A stretch of 64,000 nucleotides of DNA, taken from contig OY992834.1 of NCBI GenBank assembly GCA_963921425.1, positions 7,981,271-8,045,270 of the forward strand, read 5' to 3'. The notes under the pieces are model-generated. The model was not told the DNA's origin and did not search any database. It saw nothing but the letters and a program-made list of their open reading frames with translations. Numbering within the stretch: position 1 is the first letter of the stretch; each line of letters opens with the position of its first letter. A program made the position numbers and the translations under genes. This stretch comes from Dryas octopetala (Eukaryota > Streptophyta > Magnoliopsida > Rosales > Rosaceae). Positions 45,796 through 58,400 of the stretch are shown here, piece after piece.

Positions 45796-48220
45796 TTAGA
45801 AGTTTAGAACTTATAAGGGTCCAAAATTAGAAAATGCCAAGTCTATCAGCTCCAAAAAATTTTAAAAACTTGCATATTGAAGGTTATTATAAATTTATAA
45901 TCAATCAAGAATATGGCAATTTGCAATGAGTGATTGAATATGATCATGGAAGTAAGCCTCTCATAAAACATTGAGTTTGTGCATTAATCAAAACTAATGG
46001 AGAATGTTGAGCAAACTTGTGTTATCATATTGTAGTGAGGATCATAAATGGCAGAGAACCAAGGTCACTTCAGGTGCTTATTAATAAAACCTGAACATTA
46101 AATTTGCTTTGTTTGTCCAAAATATTAAATTGCTTTATGCTAATTCCAAAAGTTGTGGGAATTTTACAGTGGGGAGACTTGGTTTATCATAACAGTATTG
46201 GTATGTTTGAGCTGCTAACTCAACAAGTTGAGGTCTCTCTACCTAATGACAGAGAGACCTTAAGGTTGGCAAATACATTAAGTGAGTGAAATCTAAAAAA
46301 TGGAAGTGGAATAGAGGATTAAAACTCTCATACATGCTAAAAATCTAACACATACACCAAAGAAAAAAAGGGAATACAGGACCAACTCTCTAAGTGGGAT
46401 TACCTTTGTTGAGTACCTACGACATGTCAATAACTCTATGCATCACTAGCTAACTGTCAATCATCATCTTCAGAGCTTCCAACATCGCTACTATAATCAC
46501 TACTCTCCTCATCTTGATCCATAATATCCAGCTGAACAGGCTGTATTGTCTCTGGCGGTTTTGTTTTTTTAACAGTTTTTTCTTTTCTTTCGGGTCCTTT
46601 TTTTAAGGCCAAATCAATAAATACAATCATAAAGCAGTAGAGGAGTTGAAAAAATGATAACAGAAAATTGAGTTTAGTTCTTCTTATGTTTCTTTTTTTT
46701 AACTGAAACTTTGTAAGTTTTTTTTTTCCTAAATAAAGCCTTTTAACCACTATCACATCTTTTTTTTTTTTTTAATCTCTAGTGCCGAGCACTGGACAAT
46801 GTTTTTTTTTTTTTTATCACAACTGAGTGTTGCAACAAGCGCTCGCTGCTGCTTCCTCCACCCGTTTTTGAGGGTATAGGGTACTTAAAATTTCAGAATT
46901 AAAACTTAATATAAAGTCAATAAACCAATATTTAGCGCTTGAGGGAGAAATAAAGATAAACTGCTGAGCGCTTGGAATTCCCGTACATTTATAAGAGTTT
47001 AGTTAGAATTTTAACAATAAAGTAAAATTAGATGACTGAAATGAAAGTTTTCCAAATGATAAACCGATCAAACTTTTAAGTTTTTTCAATACATAAATTT
47101 CAAATGTTTGCTTGTAATTCGCTTGTAATTTTCTGCCATTTATAATTCACAATTACTTAGGAAAAAGCAGTCACTTACATAATTGTTTTTACATGTTAAT
47201 GATGTTATGCGTGGATATTAATACATAAGGAACATAACTAATAAAATAATACACACAAGTTCAAAAAAAAAAAAAAACTACAATTGAAACTAATGGTCCG
47301 TTACAAACAACTTACAACCATATATGCTTGTAACTAAAAATAGTTATAATGAGTTTCGCACGCTCATGAAAAACATTGACCACATAAGCTTATAATATGA
47401 GTCGAGTTGTGGAATGAGTGTTTTGATAATTGTCTTTACTTTTCTCTTCTTAAACTAATTTTTTTTTCAACGCATGATCATTTTTCTGATAATGACAAAT
47501 AGTAAAAACCAATCCAGTTCACCTTGCAACTTGCGATGAAAACAAATTTAAAATAAAAAAATAAATCACGAAAAATAAATAAAAAGGTAGAAAGAAAATT
47601 AAACAATTTTTCTTTGGCCTTCAAAAAAAGAAAACAATGGCATAAGAGAAATTCTGGCACATGTTATGGGCTATAACGTAAAACAGCATAGCAAGTAGCG
47701 GTGAGTAGTCCCAGGCAGCCAGCTTCAAAGGCTGCAGAGGAAACATTACAGAGGAAGCAAACTAGCAAAGCACAGAAAGACAGCACAGCGTGAAAATTTT
47801 AAGTATTTCTGAAATGGATTTCGTATCGCTTTTAGTCCCCTTTTTCGTTCTAAGGCTTGTCATCAAATTAAAGCAATCTAACCCCAACTCCTTCATCATT
47901 AGGAGTCTCTTCCACGCAACCCTCCACCACCACCACCATTAATTCTCTCTACCCCACACACTCTCTCTCTCTCTGTGACTTCTGTGTCAGAGAGAAATAT
48001 AAACCCATTTGTAATTCTTCATTGCCATCGTTACTATTTCACCACATTTGTTAAATTGCCCGGGTCTTCACAGTTCACACAGTCTCTTTTCTGGGTTTTC
48101 GTTTATTTTCTCAATCTTTTTTAGTTTAAATTTTGCTAATTTTAGATGTGGGTGTTTGAAATACATCGATTTCGAGCTTGAACATAGCAAATTGGATTCT
48201 GGGCATCTCAGTTCCCAGCC
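45796..48220. other. Intergenic DNA and KLCR leader
   Basis: Mostly AT-rich. On the minus strand 46457-46605 reads an acidic C-terminus (KTKPPETIQPVQLDIMDQ, then EESSDYSS, ending SSEDDD and a stop). It is preceded by a possible AG acceptor, so it may be an orphan last exon of an unknown gene. CT-rich sequence at 47940-47995 and the stretch to 48220 are a probable 5' untranslated region of the KLCR gene. Nothing else is recognisable. Confidence 0.45.
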
Positions 48221-51200
48221 ATGCCAGGCTTAGTCTCACCCAAAACTCCAACTCCCGGAACACCACCACCGCCCATTTTCGTACCCGACCCGACTGACAA
48301 AACGGAGCACTCCAATGGACCTAATAGCCTCATTAAAACCTCATCTCCTTCCACCTCACGAACCAGACCCACCAAGAAAACCTCCCCTGAGAAGCAACCC
48401 ATTGACGAGACCTCGCTCGACAACCCGGATCTGGGTCCGTTCCTGTTAAAGCTCGCCCGCGACATGGTCGGGTCGGGCGAGAACCCGAATAAGGCGTTGG
48501 ATTACGCTGTTCGGGCCTCCAAGTCCTTCGAGAAGTGTTCGGGTCCTGGTCTTGACCTGGCTATGAGCTTGCACCTTGTGGCGGCGATACATTGTAGTTT
48601 GGGCCGGTTGGAGGAGGCTATCCGGGTTTTGGAGCGGTCCGTTGAGGTTTCGGATCCGAAAAATGGGTCCGACCATGCGCTCGCCAAGTTCTCCGGGTAC
48701 ATGCAGCTGGGTGACACGTATGCAATGGTGGGACAGCTTGAGCAGTCTATTTTGTGTTACGGGTCGGGTTTGAAGATCCAGAAGGACACTCTGGGCGAGT
48801 CGGATCCGAGGGTTGCAGAGACTTGCAGGTTATGAGCTTATCATCTTATCTACTTTTTTTTCCAGCCAAGCAGGCTCATTTTAGCATGTGATGCTGTGAA
48901 ATGCTGCATTGCGCCTTTTTGAAAATGGTAGACTGGTACTATTTCTATTATATTAAGAGCTTGTGGGCCGACATGTTTCTAGCAAATTTGGATTTTGGTG
49001 GATTTTGATGTTGCATTGGGATTTGGGTTGAATATACTCTTCACTCTCGTGATCCTCAGAGTTAATTTATTAATATTATTGAATATTTATTTAGTTCATG
49101 ACTTCATGGTGATTTTAATGATGTGGATGCTAGCAAAATTTTAATTATAATAATGCTGTTTCATATTATGTTAAGATTTGTAATTATGTATTAATAATGT
49201 TATAGACTTATTCTTTATCCTCCTATAACTTGCTCATGCAACTTTTGAATGAAACATGAATTATAGGTCATATGTATTTCTCAGGCATTTTAAGAATCAA
49301 CTGCATTTCATGGTATTGTGGTCATTGAGAGGGAAGACTTTTACATTTCTATCTTTTAATTTTTTCAAAAAGATTTTGGTGAAACAAGATGAATGGTATG
49401 CCATTTAAAAAAAAATAAAAAATAAAAACAAGATGAATGGAAATAGCTGAAATATTATGGTAAAGTTAAGTTGCAAGAGATTGACAAGTCCCCCGATCTT
49501 GCTATGTGGTTGAGCTCTTCTCCTTCTCCAGACTGGTTTGCTAAGAGTCTTGGAGCGGGATAGTTCATCTTCAATGTTGTAATGTGCTTTTTCAGTAAAT
49601 TTATGCCATTTGCCCCAAAAGATTGTCTAACTTTCTTTCAATGTTCAATGTTATGCACATGTAAAGCATGTAATAATTGCATGTATTATGTTTTCCCGTT
49701 ATCCGTTAGAAAATGAAAAATGAAATTGGAGTTAGGTTTTGCAGAAAGGTTCTGGAAATAGTGACATAACTGCCTTGCCTGTGAAATGATATTGGAAATG
49801 GCAGGTACCTAGCAGAGGCCCATGTCCAAGTAATGCAATTTGACGAGGCAGAGAACTATTGTAAGAAGACTCTTGAAATTCACAGGGAGCATAAGGCACC
49901 TGCGTCTGTTGAAGAAGCTGCTGACCGGCGTCTTATGGCTCTCATCTGTGAGGCAAAGGGAGATTATGAATCTGCACTGGAGCACCTTGTCCTTGCAAGC
50001 ATGATAATGATTGCCAATGGGCAAGACAATGAGGTTGCTGCTATTGATGTGGGTATTGGTGACATTTACTTGTCTCTTTGTCGCTTTGATGAGGCTGTTT
50101 TCGCTTACCAGAAAGCACTTACGGTCTTCAAATCCACAAGGGGTGAAAATCACCCATCTGTAGCATCAGTCTTTATTCGCCTTGCTGACCTGTATTACAA
50201 GACAGGCAAGTTACGAGAGTCTAAATCCTACTGTGAGAATGCCTTGAGGATATATGCAAAACCTTTGCCTGGAATCATATCGGAGGAAATTGCCGGTGGG
50301 TTGACTGAAATTGCAGCCATCTATGAAGCCGTCAATGAGCCTGAGGAGGCACTGAAGCTCTTGCAGAAGGCAATGAAGTTATTAGAGGATACCCCGGCAC
50401 ACCGGAGCACTATTGCAGGAATAGAAGCACAGATGGGTGTTATGTTCTACATGGTTGGGAGGTATGGGGAGGCTTGGAGGTCTTTTGAGAGTGCTATATC
50501 AAAGCTTCGGGTCAGTGGGGAGAGGAAATCAGCCTATTTTGGTATTGTGTTGAACCAGATGGGATTGTCTTGTGTGCAGTTGTACAAATTGGATGAGGCT
50601 GCTCAGCTTTTTGAAGAAGCAAGGGATATACTGGAGCAGGAGTGTGGCCTTTGTCACTTGGATACTCTTGGAGCATATAGCAACCTTGCAGCAACTTATG
50701 ATGCCATGGGAAGGTAACTGATCTTTGGTATGCATAAGCTATAAATATTTTCTTTTAACTTTGTGATTGCTTTGTTTTTTCTGCTATGTGATTTGATGCA
50801 AGAGAATCTACGAGTCATTTTTGTAACTTCTTCCCATATATTGAAACGGAAACAAATCTGAACTTTTCTAGGGTTCTTGGACCTAAAAATTCATAATTTA
50901 ATCATTCTTTATAGTTGATTGTGCCCTATCCCTTTCTTTTCTATTTCTGCTGCATTAGGGTGCTTTGTCTTTTCTGCTATATGTACTGTTTGATTTCTTT
51001 GTAACTTCATTATAGCATGGCATATGAATATGTTTTTTGATACTTTTAAGGCAATAATCTTTCAGTAGGAGCCCTAACATTTGTAAGAAGTCACAGTAAC
51101 CCCCTAGTCTCTTGTACACTTGATGATCAATCCATTATTCATTTACTTTTCCATGGATAATTATCTGGTCGACTATAGAAAGTAGTGTAGCAAAGACTGT

Positions 51201-51652
51201 ATTTCTCAATCAAATTCAATTGTTACACTTGGAGATCATTGAAAATTTTGCATGTCTAGCATTGCAGAAAGGCCCAATTTCCTATATAGGTTTTTGTGAT
51301 TATCCAGTTATAGAACTTGTGTGTATATGGATTTATTGTGATGTTTATATTTTATAGCTATTGCTCTAGGCAAAGTTTGAGTTCTTTGCTGAACATGAAT
51401 TCTGCTATTTATTACAGAGTAGAAGCTGCAATTGAGATTTTAGAGTACATCCTGAAGGTGAGGGAAGAAAAGCTTGGGACGGCAAATCCGGATGTTGATG
51501 ATGAGAAGAAAAGGCTAGCTGATCTTTTGAAAGAAGCAGGAAGGGCTCGGAACAGAAAGGGAAAATCGCTTGAAAATCTACTTGATTCCAACTCCCAAAT
51601 GACGAAGAAGGAAGGAATGAAGAGGTGGTCTGGGCTTGGTCAAAAGACTTGA
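48221..51652 (+). CDS. Kinesin-light-chain-related TPR protein (KLCR/CMU type)
   Basis: Three exons (48221-48828, 49805-50713, 51418-51652) with GT-AG introns in phase 2 encode 583 aa. Residues 1-75 are Pro/Ser/Thr-rich and disordered. From about residue 85 to 545 helical tetratricopeptide repeats run continuously, with kinesin-light-chain-like units such as GRLEEAIRVLERSVEV and FDEAVFAYQKALTVFKSTRG. The tail (about 550-583) is basic. Plant KLCR proteins lack kinesin partners of the animal type; Arabidopsis members (KLCR/CMU) bind microtubules and IQD proteins and keep cortical microtubules in place as cellulose synthase moves. That role is taken from the family and not shown here. The start is the first ATG of the frame, after a CT-rich leader. 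No damage is seen. Confidence 0.93.
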
Positions 51653-52693
51653 CCAAGAATGCCTCTCTCCCTAATCTTTCCCTTGCTGCAAATTTATTTA
51701 TTTATTTATTTTATGTAGCAGTGTTTGTAGATATCAATGTATTAATAAGCTCTAAACTATTCAATTTCCACTATTTTCATTTTTCACTTTCCTGTATTTC
51801 TTTTAGCCATTCAATTTGTTTTCTGGATGTTTTTCTTGTGAAATTTAACCTGTTCAGTGGGTGGGAACAGCATTTACTTTTGACTATAGTTATATTATGT
51901 GCTAGCACTTTGTTGTACTGTTTTGTGTTTGTGGTATCTTCTTTCTTTCTCCTCTCTGGAAATACACCTCATATCAAACTGTTCACCAGGAAAAAAGGTA
52001 GAAAGACAAAATGTTAGAAACTTTGAAATGCAATTGCTGTGTGTCGGCTACAGCACCAAATCATAGATGAATCTTCTTGATTGGAAGTTGAGAGAGTACC
52101 GACAATAATGAACTTGCTGAAGGTCCAATTTCCAATTTCAAGGAACTTTCCTATGTGGTTGCAGTCTAACTGCAGTCCAAAAGCCTCAATATAGTGTCAT
52201 AAAAGCTTCCAAAACCACATGGAATTGAGTCTTATTGACAATGTAGTTATGACCTTATTTCACAAGTCAAAATATTGTTCCATCATTTGAAAATATGCTT
52301 CCTGTTTGGAAAATGGAAATTGAATTTGCTAGGGAAAGTGCAAACATAAAAATTTTCTTGATAGTTTTCAAAGAAAATAATATAACATACAATCATTCTA
52401 AGAGCTTTAAATTTTGACGAGTTCACTTTTTCACCGTTAAATATCTGGTTTTAACCATCAAATATAATTGTATGCTATACAACCACTTACCCCAAAAGTG
52501 TGTTCACTGTTAGGTCCACTATCCCAACAGTAAGGTATCACAATTTTCAACCATTCATCAGCTCCAGCTGTCCTCATGTGGCCGCCTCCCCCAAAGACCC
52601 AACTTCCTTGCACTTAACCTTTGAATTTTAGCATCCCAAGCAAACAAAGCCATCCCTGTCAACATCTTTGCAAACTCATAGCTTCTCTTCCCT
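51653..52693. other. Intergenic DNA between KLCR and LBD
   Basis: This stretch contains the KLCR 3' untranslated region and the upstream region of the LBD gene. No further coding sequence is recognisable. Confidence 0.55.
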
Positions 52694-52700
52694 TATATAT
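52694..52700 (+). promoter_or_regulatory. TATA box of the LBD gene
   Basis: TATATAT in the context CCCTTATATATGCACACAC fits a plant TATA box. Transcription would start about 30 bases downstream, near 52725-52730. That makes the ATG at 52724 unlikely to be in the mRNA and favours the in-frame ATG at 52754. Confidence 0.6.
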
Positions 52701-52753
52701 GCACACACACTGCACATCTCCTTTTGAACAAAGATAGATTGCACCACCAAAAC

Positions 52754-53617
52754 ATGGACACCCAAGTACCAATGCGTGCTAGGGTTCATCAACCATGTGC
52801 AGCTTGCAGGATGCTACGCAGAAGATGTGGCAGTAATTGCTCACTTGCACCATATTTCCCAAGTGATGACATTGAGAAGTTTGCTGGTGTGCATAGAGTT
52901 TTTGGTGCCAGCAACGTTGTCAAAATGATTCAGGTTTGCAGAGAGTGGCTCATGTAGTTTTCAATCTATGCTGGTCTGGTCACATACTTCATGAATTTTC
53001 TTAAACCATAATATTATAACTACATGGTTGAATCATAGTATTATAATTATCTTGCATTTGTCCGGGTGGTGTAGTTGGTTATCACGCTAGTCTCGCACAC
53101 TGAAGGTCTCCTTCCACTGTTTCCATTTTTTATGTATATCTAAATTATGATTATCTGCATGAACCGCTAGATGATTCATCTTTTTCGTATATATGATATA
53201 TTATATTATCATACTGTGAATTTGATTGTATATTCAAAACAGTTCTGATTCAATCTGCCAACATGTTCCCAAAAAGTGTTATAAGATATGACAACCATTT
53301 TATTTTGGTATCAGATGGTGGAAGAGACAAGAAGGGAAGATGCAGTAAAAGCTATGGTCTATGAGGCAACAGCGAGGCTCAGAGACCCTGTTTATGGCAG
53401 TGCTGGAACTATTTTTCATTTGCAGAAGATGATTCAAGAACTTGGATCCGAATTGGAATCATTAAGAGCTCAAGTCTTGGCGTTGCAGGAACATAGAGGC
53501 CAGTTATTGGACATTCTTATGAATGTTCATTGCCTTGATCTGTTCTCCACCATGCACGACCCAATGTTTGATGGTGGCAGTTCCCAATTACAAGATGATA
53601 CCATATATAGCCTATGA
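52754..53617 (+). CDS. LOB-domain (LBD/ASL) transcription factor, class I
   Basis: Two exons, 52754-52933 and 53315-53617, joined in phase 0, encode 160 aa; starting at the upstream ATG 52724 would add 10 residues. The LOB domain begins at PCAACRMLRRRCGSNC, a CX2CX6CX3C zinc-binding block. It is followed by the GAS block (FAGVHRVFGASNVVKMIQ) and then, in exon 2, the DPVYGSAGTI region and a leucine-zipper-like heptad (LQKMIQELGSELESLRAQVL), which defines class I. The intron falls in the usual place after the GAS block. LBD proteins are plant-specific nuclear DNA-binding factors acting at organ boundaries, in roots and in vascular tissue; which process applies here is unknown. The C-terminal tail is short. 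The intron holds a tRNA-like remnant. Confidence 0.93.
53060..53111 (+). pseudogene. 5' half of a tRNA-Val(CAC)-like sequence
   Basis: GTCCGGGTGGTGTAGTTGGT and the following TATCACGCTAGTCTCGCACAC closely resemble the acceptor, D-arm and anticodon (CAC) regions of plant tRNA-Val. The T-arm, including the internal B box (GGTTCGAA), is missing; the sequence turns into CTCCTTCCACTG and T-rich DNA. It lies in the LBD intron, in the same direction as the gene. It is either a truncated tRNA gene or the head of a tRNA-derived SINE and is not expected to make a tRNA. Confidence 0.7.
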
Positions 53618-55415
53618 CCCGCTTCAATTTTCTTGAGATTGTAAATGGATTGTATAATGTAACAATTTCTAGAAATTAAAGTTTCAAACTCCAAACCAAT
53701 TGATAATAGGTGAAGAAAACATGACATTATATATTGTAAGGTAAGATTTTAAGTTTCTGATTGTTGAATATAATCTTAACGTCACATATTATTTGGGCTT
53801 ACATCTAATGCGCAACCAAATTGGAGTACACTTTTAATTTGTGGGTCTTATAGTTTCAGTTTTAGTGCACTTATCCCTTACTCCATTGACAAGAGAGTTC
53901 GATTATTACCTTCCTCTTCTCTGATTTATAAAAGAAAAAAATAACTACAAATTCAATTCAAAAGTTTCCTTTAAATTCACAAGGATAATAACAAAGGGCA
54001 ATCTCAAGAATAAAGAACAAAGTTTTGTAATATATCCCTCATAATTCCTTGAGTTTTTCTTATTGAATGTGATTCTTGGATTAACAAGGATTGTACATGA
54101 ACCCAAAAGAAGACATATATGATTGAAAAACTACAAATAAAATCATTGCTTAACAAGAATAGTAGTACTCTTGGGTCCTGTTTTCTTGGTGTTAGCCAAT
54201 TAAAGCTTTATTGACTAAAAATCTGCAATTGGTTTCTAGGCCATATATGTTGATAGTGTCGGTATCTATTGGAAAAGGAATATACAAGATAAAGTCATTT
54301 CCCTTGAAATAGCTGATAAGACTGAAAACTACATTTGCCTAACTAACAATGCCAATCTATTAAGTTGGTGGCTTTTACTCACATTTTCAAAACAGAGAGG
54401 CATGGAAGTGCAATTTGGTGCTCAATTTTCCAGTCAAAGTCCTGAAAGAAGTCAATATAGAAAAAGGGAGAGAATCAAAGAAAATGCCAACTTCTAGATG
54501 CTAACTGATTATATTCCTTTTTGTAAACGAACATTAATCCTCATATGGTAGACTAAACCTTAAGATCATATATTTATATAGAAAAATTTTGCAATTTAAA
54601 CATAAGGAGAAATGATATAAATAAAAAATCCGGAGCATATTGTGTGTGTGTTTTTTTTTTTTTGTAACATGACTAATAAAGTGGATAAAAGCATTTTATC
54701 TTCTCAAATACTTTATGTTATATTGATATGTTATATTATTTTTCTTGTTAAATCAGGCCGAAGACCTCAATGAAGAGAAAAACTAAGCTAAAACAAATCG
54801 GGCCTCCCTACCCAATGAATATAAAAAAAAAAAAAAACAATAACTCATAAAAGGAAAGGAGAAATATCTTAAATTGAAAAACTTAAGTCCAAGAAAAGAC
54901 TATAAGTGACACAATAGCATCATAGTTACAACTTACACTGACCATAAATATGACCATATCACAACATCAATTGCGATTGATAAGACCTTGGTACGTCATC
55001 ACTAAGGCTCCTAAGGGTTGACATGCAAGTTATATTGATATGCTATATTCTAACAAAAAATCAAATGATCAAAAGACTACAGTATCTAGATTGCTAGTAT
55101 ACATTTTGTGGTCATGTTGTTCAGTTAACTTGTTATCTTATGTTTCCTACTTGTGTTAACAACTTAATTAGGCGAGTTCACTTGGGCTAACATGGACTTC
55201 CTAATTACAACATCAGTAGTGAGAACTGAGAGCCACCTATTATCTGCTGTCGCTCTAAACGACTGTCGTTTCCCCGAACAAAATACCGATGCCTTTTTCC
55301 ATTGTCGTTGTCACATACACGACGTCGTATGCGCTCCGCAATTCATATGTACGGTGCTCTTCTTCTACGTGTACTTTCTTCTTCCATCTTTTCTGTGAAA
55401 CCCAAAAACCCAAAC
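53618..55415. other. Intergenic DNA between LBD and the WD40 gene
   Basis: The first part is the LBD 3' untranslated region. The rest is AT-rich with T and A runs at 54653-54663 and 54822-54838. No open frame resembles a gene. The last 150 bases before 55416 are less AT-rich and probably the WD40 gene's promoter and leader. Confidence 0.5.
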
Positions 55416-58400
55416 ATGGCAGACTCAGACACACCCTCCACTTCTCAAACTCCAATGTCCGCCTTGGACCCCACTCACCACCTTCCTCTCCAAATCCTCA
55501 GATCCGACCCAACGCCTCCCGCCCCGACCCGATCAGACCTACCCGGATCCACCATTGACTGGCTCCCCGACTTTCTAGACCTCTCATGGGTCGCCTACGG
55601 AGCCTCCTCGCTCCTAGTCATATCCCACTTCCCCTCCCCTCTCTCCAATAACGAAATGCTAATCGGACCCATTTTCCGCCAGGTCTTCGAGCTCTCCGGC
55701 GACCCCTCGTCGGCCGTCGAAGCCGTCTCTTGGTCCCCGGCCACGCCGTCGATCGGTCAGCTAGCTGCCGCGGCTGAGAATTGCGTTTGGGTGTTCTCGC
55801 ATGATTCAGCGAGGTCCAAAGGTGCGTGAGGGTTGGAGGTGTTCTTTTAGTTTGGTTACTGAGAAAAAGTGAGAGAGAAAATGAGGTGAAATGATAAGGT
55901 TTTGAATTGACAGCAGGACTTGAATGAATGTGAGGTTCAGCAGGTGTGTAACTGTTTGAAGCAAAAGGTTTTTCCATTTTCCTGTTTTGGTAGCTAAGAA
56001 AATTGAGAGTGAGAGAGAATGAGGTGAAATGCAGAGATTCTAAATTGGCAACAGGACTTTGCATGTATAGTGAGGAAACAAAGTGACATTTGATTTCAAA
56101 TAGATTGACATTGCTATGGTTTTGTGCATTCATTTTGGTGCAAAGTGATTAATATGCGCTATTAACTTATAAATTGTTTAGTAATTGATCATATTATAAG
56201 TAATATATTGAGTTTGAACTTGGTAATAATGCCTTTAAGAATGGGCTATATACCTGCATTTTTTGTTCTCAATTTGGTCTTGATGTCTTAAATTTCAAAT
56301 CTTTCTACACATATTCAGGTTCTTTTTGTTGGAGCCAGAATGCAGTACTTGTACACTCTGAAAAGGTTGAGGCAATCGGATGGACGGGCTCTGGGGATGG
56401 AATTATTGCAGGTGGAATTGAGGTGGTTTTGTGGAAAAGAAGTGGCATGTCTTGGGAAATTGCTTGGAAGTTTAAAGCACACCAACCCCAAAGTATGGTC
56501 TCTGCAACTTGGTCTGTTGAAGGATTTTTTGCAACTGCAGCTCATCAGAGTAAATGGCAGGTTGACGGATTGCCTACTAGTGAGGCTTGCAAATGTGTGT
56601 TAGTATGTCAAAGTGATGGAAAATCTGGATTTGTGAAATCTGAGCTTCATCATCCTCTTCCCGTTTCAATGATTCAATGGAGGCCATTAACAGGAAGAGG
56701 TTTAAACAGAGATGCAAAGCATTTACCAAGGCATGTGCTACTCACTTGTTGCTTAGATGGAACTGTAAGATTATGGTGTGAGCTTGATGATGGAAGGGGA
56801 AGAAAAGTTGGTAAGGACATTAATGACCACAGAACGATGAGGTGGTCATTTTCTGTAGCCGCTGTAATTGAGATAAACCAGGCACTGAATGGGATTCTGG
56901 GCACTGATATATTTGTGACGTGGGCCACAGAAATTGGGGGTGTTTATAAAACCAGTGAAGGAGCTAAACAATTTTTCTCCACAAAAGGTTATGAGCATGA
57001 CCAGGCTGGTAATTGTGAGTGGTTAATTGGGCTGGGTCCTGGAATGTTGGTCAATTTCTGGGCTATACACTGTCTTGACGATGTCTCTCCAATAAGATTT
57101 CCCCGGGTTACATTATGGAAGACGCAAGAACTACAGGTTCTAGAAGGGAGTCATCTTCATAGGACTGGACTTTCTAATTATAAAGATAGAATACCTCTTA
57201 ATAAAGTTGGTATCTTGAGGAACTGCTTGTCTGGTCCACCAATAGTATGCTCTTTGATTCATTTATTACCTTGTAATTCCTTGGTTTGGTCACTGTTATA
57301 TACTCAAACATCAAATAGTGTAGAGGACTTATCCCTTATTAAAACTGGTACAGAGAATATCTTATCATGTAAAGCTGGCGGACTCTTGAATTTGGATGGT
57401 CATGCTGGAAGAATTTTACAAGTAGCTGTGCATCCTTATAGCTGTGAAGTTGAATTGGCTGTTTCTTTAGATTCTGATGGATTACTTCTGTTTTGGTTTT
57501 TTTCTACCATTTCCAACTGCATTTTGGGCCGTCCAACACTAATTCCAGCATGGGAACTTTGTGGGAAGCTTTTAACTCAAAGTTCATGTTCCAAATATAC
57601 AAGCTTGAGGTGGGCACCGTCAATAGTAGATGAAGTAGTCGTTCTTCTAATGGGACATGCAGGAGGAATTGATTGCTTTATTGTAAAAATTCATCAGAAT
57701 GAGGAAGAAAGTATAGAATGTCACTACTTATGCACTATACCTTTTAGAGGTCATGGTCCTTATGAGGATGGTCCCACAAGTATTTTTTCATTTCCTTTGC
57801 CTTCTACTTGTCAAAAAACCCTAAAATCTAGTAGGTTTATGCTTTTGGGTATATGGATGAATGGGTTTCAGGCTCTTTCATGGGAGATCACCTTGCACTA
57901 TTTTGATTTATCAGGAAACAACTGTGAATGTAATTTTGAGACTGGAGATGCTCCTGAATGCACTATGTTGGGATTTGAAAGTACTTTGTCCAATAAAAGA
58001 TATTGTCTTAATGTAAACCCTTGCTCATCACAGCTACCAGATCCTCACACCCATGACGAGGTTACAAGTTTTTCTGTTGTCTGTCCGGGTAGTTTGATCT
58101 GTATAGAAAAGAATTTGGCTTCTACTATTGATCAATGTTCTAATTGTCCCGCATATATAATGGCCACAGGCTGCTCTGATGGTAGTTTGAAACTGTGGAG
58201 GAGTAACATTGGTAAACCATCAACACCACACATTCCCTGGGAACTTGTGGGTATGTTTGTGGCACATCAAGGCCCCATTAGCACCATATGCTTATCTGAT
58301 TGTGGTCGGAAGATTGCAACCATCTGCAAGGAGTTTTCTTCAGATACTATTAGCAGTCTTCATATATGGGACTCTGTACACCTTGCAGGTGCAGGGACTT

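Noticed and set aside
52724-52753. Upstream ATG of the LBD gene as the start
   Set aside because: It lies only about 24 bases after the TATA box and probably before or at the transcription start. The ATG at 52754 fits better, though the longer form is not excluded.
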